NCBI GenBank assembly: GCA_026724425.1
Contig: JAIUCV010000003.1
Span: forward strand, 45,285,283-45,349,282
From: Erythrophleum ivorense
Lineage: Eukaryota; Streptophyta; Magnoliopsida; Fabales; Fabaceae
Direction of reading: 5' to 3'
Length of the DNA: 64,000 nucleotides
The notes beneath the pieces are model-generated. The model was not told the DNA's origin. It made no database searches and saw only the letters and a list, made by a program, of their open reading frames with translations. This document shows positions 62,053-64,000 of the stretch, one piece after another; positions within the stretch are counted from its first letter, which is position 1, and every line of letters begins with the position of its first letter. The position numbers were made by a program, and so were the translations under genes.

Positions 62053-64000
62053 ATGACGACCCTAACTTCTAATCATTATAATTAAGGTCAAATATGTTAT
62101 TAATAACTATAAACCGGGGTTACATGACCTTAAGACTAATTACATTATGGAAATGTGGGAAAATTTGAACCTTAATGTTATTAGAGTCATCAAACATATA
62201 GTTACAAGCACTCATGTACATTAGGGAAACAAACCTTCATTTATAAGCCTTTGATTCTATTACCGATTAGTTTCAACTCACCAAAAATCTTCTACCAATG
62301 TTCTTAAGTCACCCCTGGGGGGTTACCATATGAAAAACCAAGGTTTCTAGGTTAGAATAAAGGTTTCAGGATGTTAGCCGCGGCTAATTTTCCCTTAGTC
62401 ACGGCCAATTTCTCTCGGCTTCACCCCTTGCATCATTACTAATTTCGCCACAGTGAGTTAAACCTTCGCTGTGGCCAACCTACATGGCGCCACGGCGAAA
62501 AAGACTCTTGGAACTTACCTTGCTCCCCTTTCATTATTGGCCACGGCCAATACCTCCTTTTGCCGCAGTCAATTCCTCTTTGGAATGCCTGGCTCATTTT
62601 CACAAAAGTTCGCCGCGGCCAATTCCCATTTAGCTGCGGCAAATTACCCTCTGGACGACTCCCAATTTTGCCTCTCACATTTCGCCATGGCCAATACCTG
62701 ATTTCGCCGTGATGAATTGCTCTCTGGTACTCTCCCTGGGCAATTTCGCCACTATTGGCCACAGCTAACAATATTTTGGCCGCGGCCAAATGCCTTCTGA
62801 TCCTACTACTCTTAAAACTTTGCCTCATACCCTCCACTCTCTTTCTAAGGACACTTTAGGACCACTCTCTCTCCATTTGTGAACCTTTAATGGTATTTAT
62901 CTACTTGATTTACCAAGTTAATCTATCCTTATCCATCTCAAAATTTAAAGTATTGGTTTCTACTTACCAAGCTACCACACATCAACAAAACCATAATTTA
63001 ATGACAGAAAATGTATTCTGGTCACAAGGTGCATGGGGCCCATGCTTAATGTTCATACAAGATCAAGTCACTTATCCATTGTTAGCCAATTACAACCATA
63101 ATGTTCAATCCCATGATAATTAAATTACACATACAGTCCCTATACTTGGCAATTCATGATGCAATGCAGCAATGATACAAAACTAGTAATCTAGTTACAA
63201 TACAATTCGACAAGGCATCCAAACCTATGTGCTACCAAACTATTTAATGTGCTTCCATTAATTTTCTCCGTGCCACTAAGAGGTCTGGTCCTTGAAAATG
63301 TTAGCCCACAACGGGGTGAGATATATAATCTCAGTAACAAAAGGTAATTCCCATATATATGTACAAGTTAATCAATCCAATGCAATTTCATATCATCAAT
63401 ACCAGAATCATCAATTCAATTTGCAAATGAACTAGTTGAACTACTAATAACTACTATCCCATACCAACAATCATACACAACATGTTAATGGTCAATAATA
63501 CCAAGAGAGGTCTGTCCATGGCACCTACTCCATAATAAGCACAACCAGGGCTCAGTGCATCTAAGGTCTGATCACAACCCGGTGCTTGATCAAAGCACAT
63601 GCACAGGTGGCAACCGCACCATAGCTCCACCATGGACTTACAAGGTCCAATCACAATAACAATTCAAGTAGTCAACCAATCATTTAACATTTCAAAATCA
63701 TATATATACAAACAATATCAGATCAACATGAACATATACATGGAAGTGGAGATTAACCCCAGTTACCTCAATGAAGCCAATTACTCATCCTCTAGCTACC
63801 ATCATAATTCAAACCACACTAAGCCTAACATAAGCGTAATCATCATCATTCAACTACCATTAGTAAAGAGTTTCCCTATCCATAGATAAATCTTAATAAG
63901 AGCACATGTAGAACTTCTTACCTAAGCGTCTTAAGGGTCAATTGCTCCAATTCTAGGTCAAGATATCAAAGCTCACAATAGTTCACTCTCCATATTTTCA
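62053..64000 (+). mobile_element. LTR2 (copy d), plus orientation, runs off the window
   Basis: Begins TATGACGACCCTAACTT and is colinear with 18842-20660 of LTR2 copy b to the end of the window. It includes a GCCGCGGC-like cluster at 62378-62790 and the AACGGGGTGAGATAT segment. The right border is not visible, so whether it is solo cannot be judged. Open frames such as 62439-62837 and 63599-63889 are by-products of the repeat. Confidence 0.75.

Overview
This is nuclear DNA from a flowering plant, most likely a eudicot. The evidence is one intron-containing receptor-kinase gene with plant splice sites, an AT-rich background, and plant transposon families (CRM-like and other Ty3/gypsy elements, Ty1/copia, TRIM, CACTA, Mutator). 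The species cannot be told from the sequence. No bacterial, plasmid or phage gene organisation is present, and no tRNA, rRNA or CRISPR was found.

Only one gene looks intact: a G-type lectin S-receptor-like serine/threonine kinase on the + strand (CDS 10917-14989, seven coding exons, 829 codons). It has a plausible TATA box at 10111 and an intron in its 5' leader. It is the survivor of a small tandem array. A second unit is left only as 3' flank (about 40560-42830). A third (43040-48180) is a pseudogene with nonsense codons and frameshifts; its kinase exons are deleted and it is broken by transposons.

Nearly everything else is transposable elements. At 1-640 there is a Mutator-type transposase remnant. 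From 1573 to 8409, two very long solo LTRs of different families (here called LTR1 and LTR2) interrupt a dispersed repeat that survives without these insertions at about 15797-16440. A Mutator-like MITE (8464-8767) lies upstream of the kinase gene.

From 16958 to 40002 runs one CACTA transposon, about 5.6 kb when its insertions are removed, with a 3-bp target duplication TTG. Inside it is a four-level nest: CACTA, then an LTR1 solo LTR (17295-31022), then a CRM-like Ty3/gypsy retrotransposon (18740-29340), then an LTR2 solo LTR (18842-21862). A second LTR1 copy (32484-36216) splits the CACTA transposase gene.

The pseudogene region then carries a solo LTR (45126-47674), a TRIM (48965-49295) and a Ty1/copia element with both LTRs (49382-53911). 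The right end holds a decayed chromodomain-bearing gypsy element (56096-60490) and a tangle of LTR1 and LTR2 fragments in opposite orientations running off the window.

No new enzymatic or defence system was found. The most unusual items are the nest with target duplications at each level, a U5-PBS fragment spliced into the RNase H region of the CRM-like element with a 40-bp flank duplication, and CpG-rich GCCGCGGCCAATT motif clusters inside the LTR2 family.
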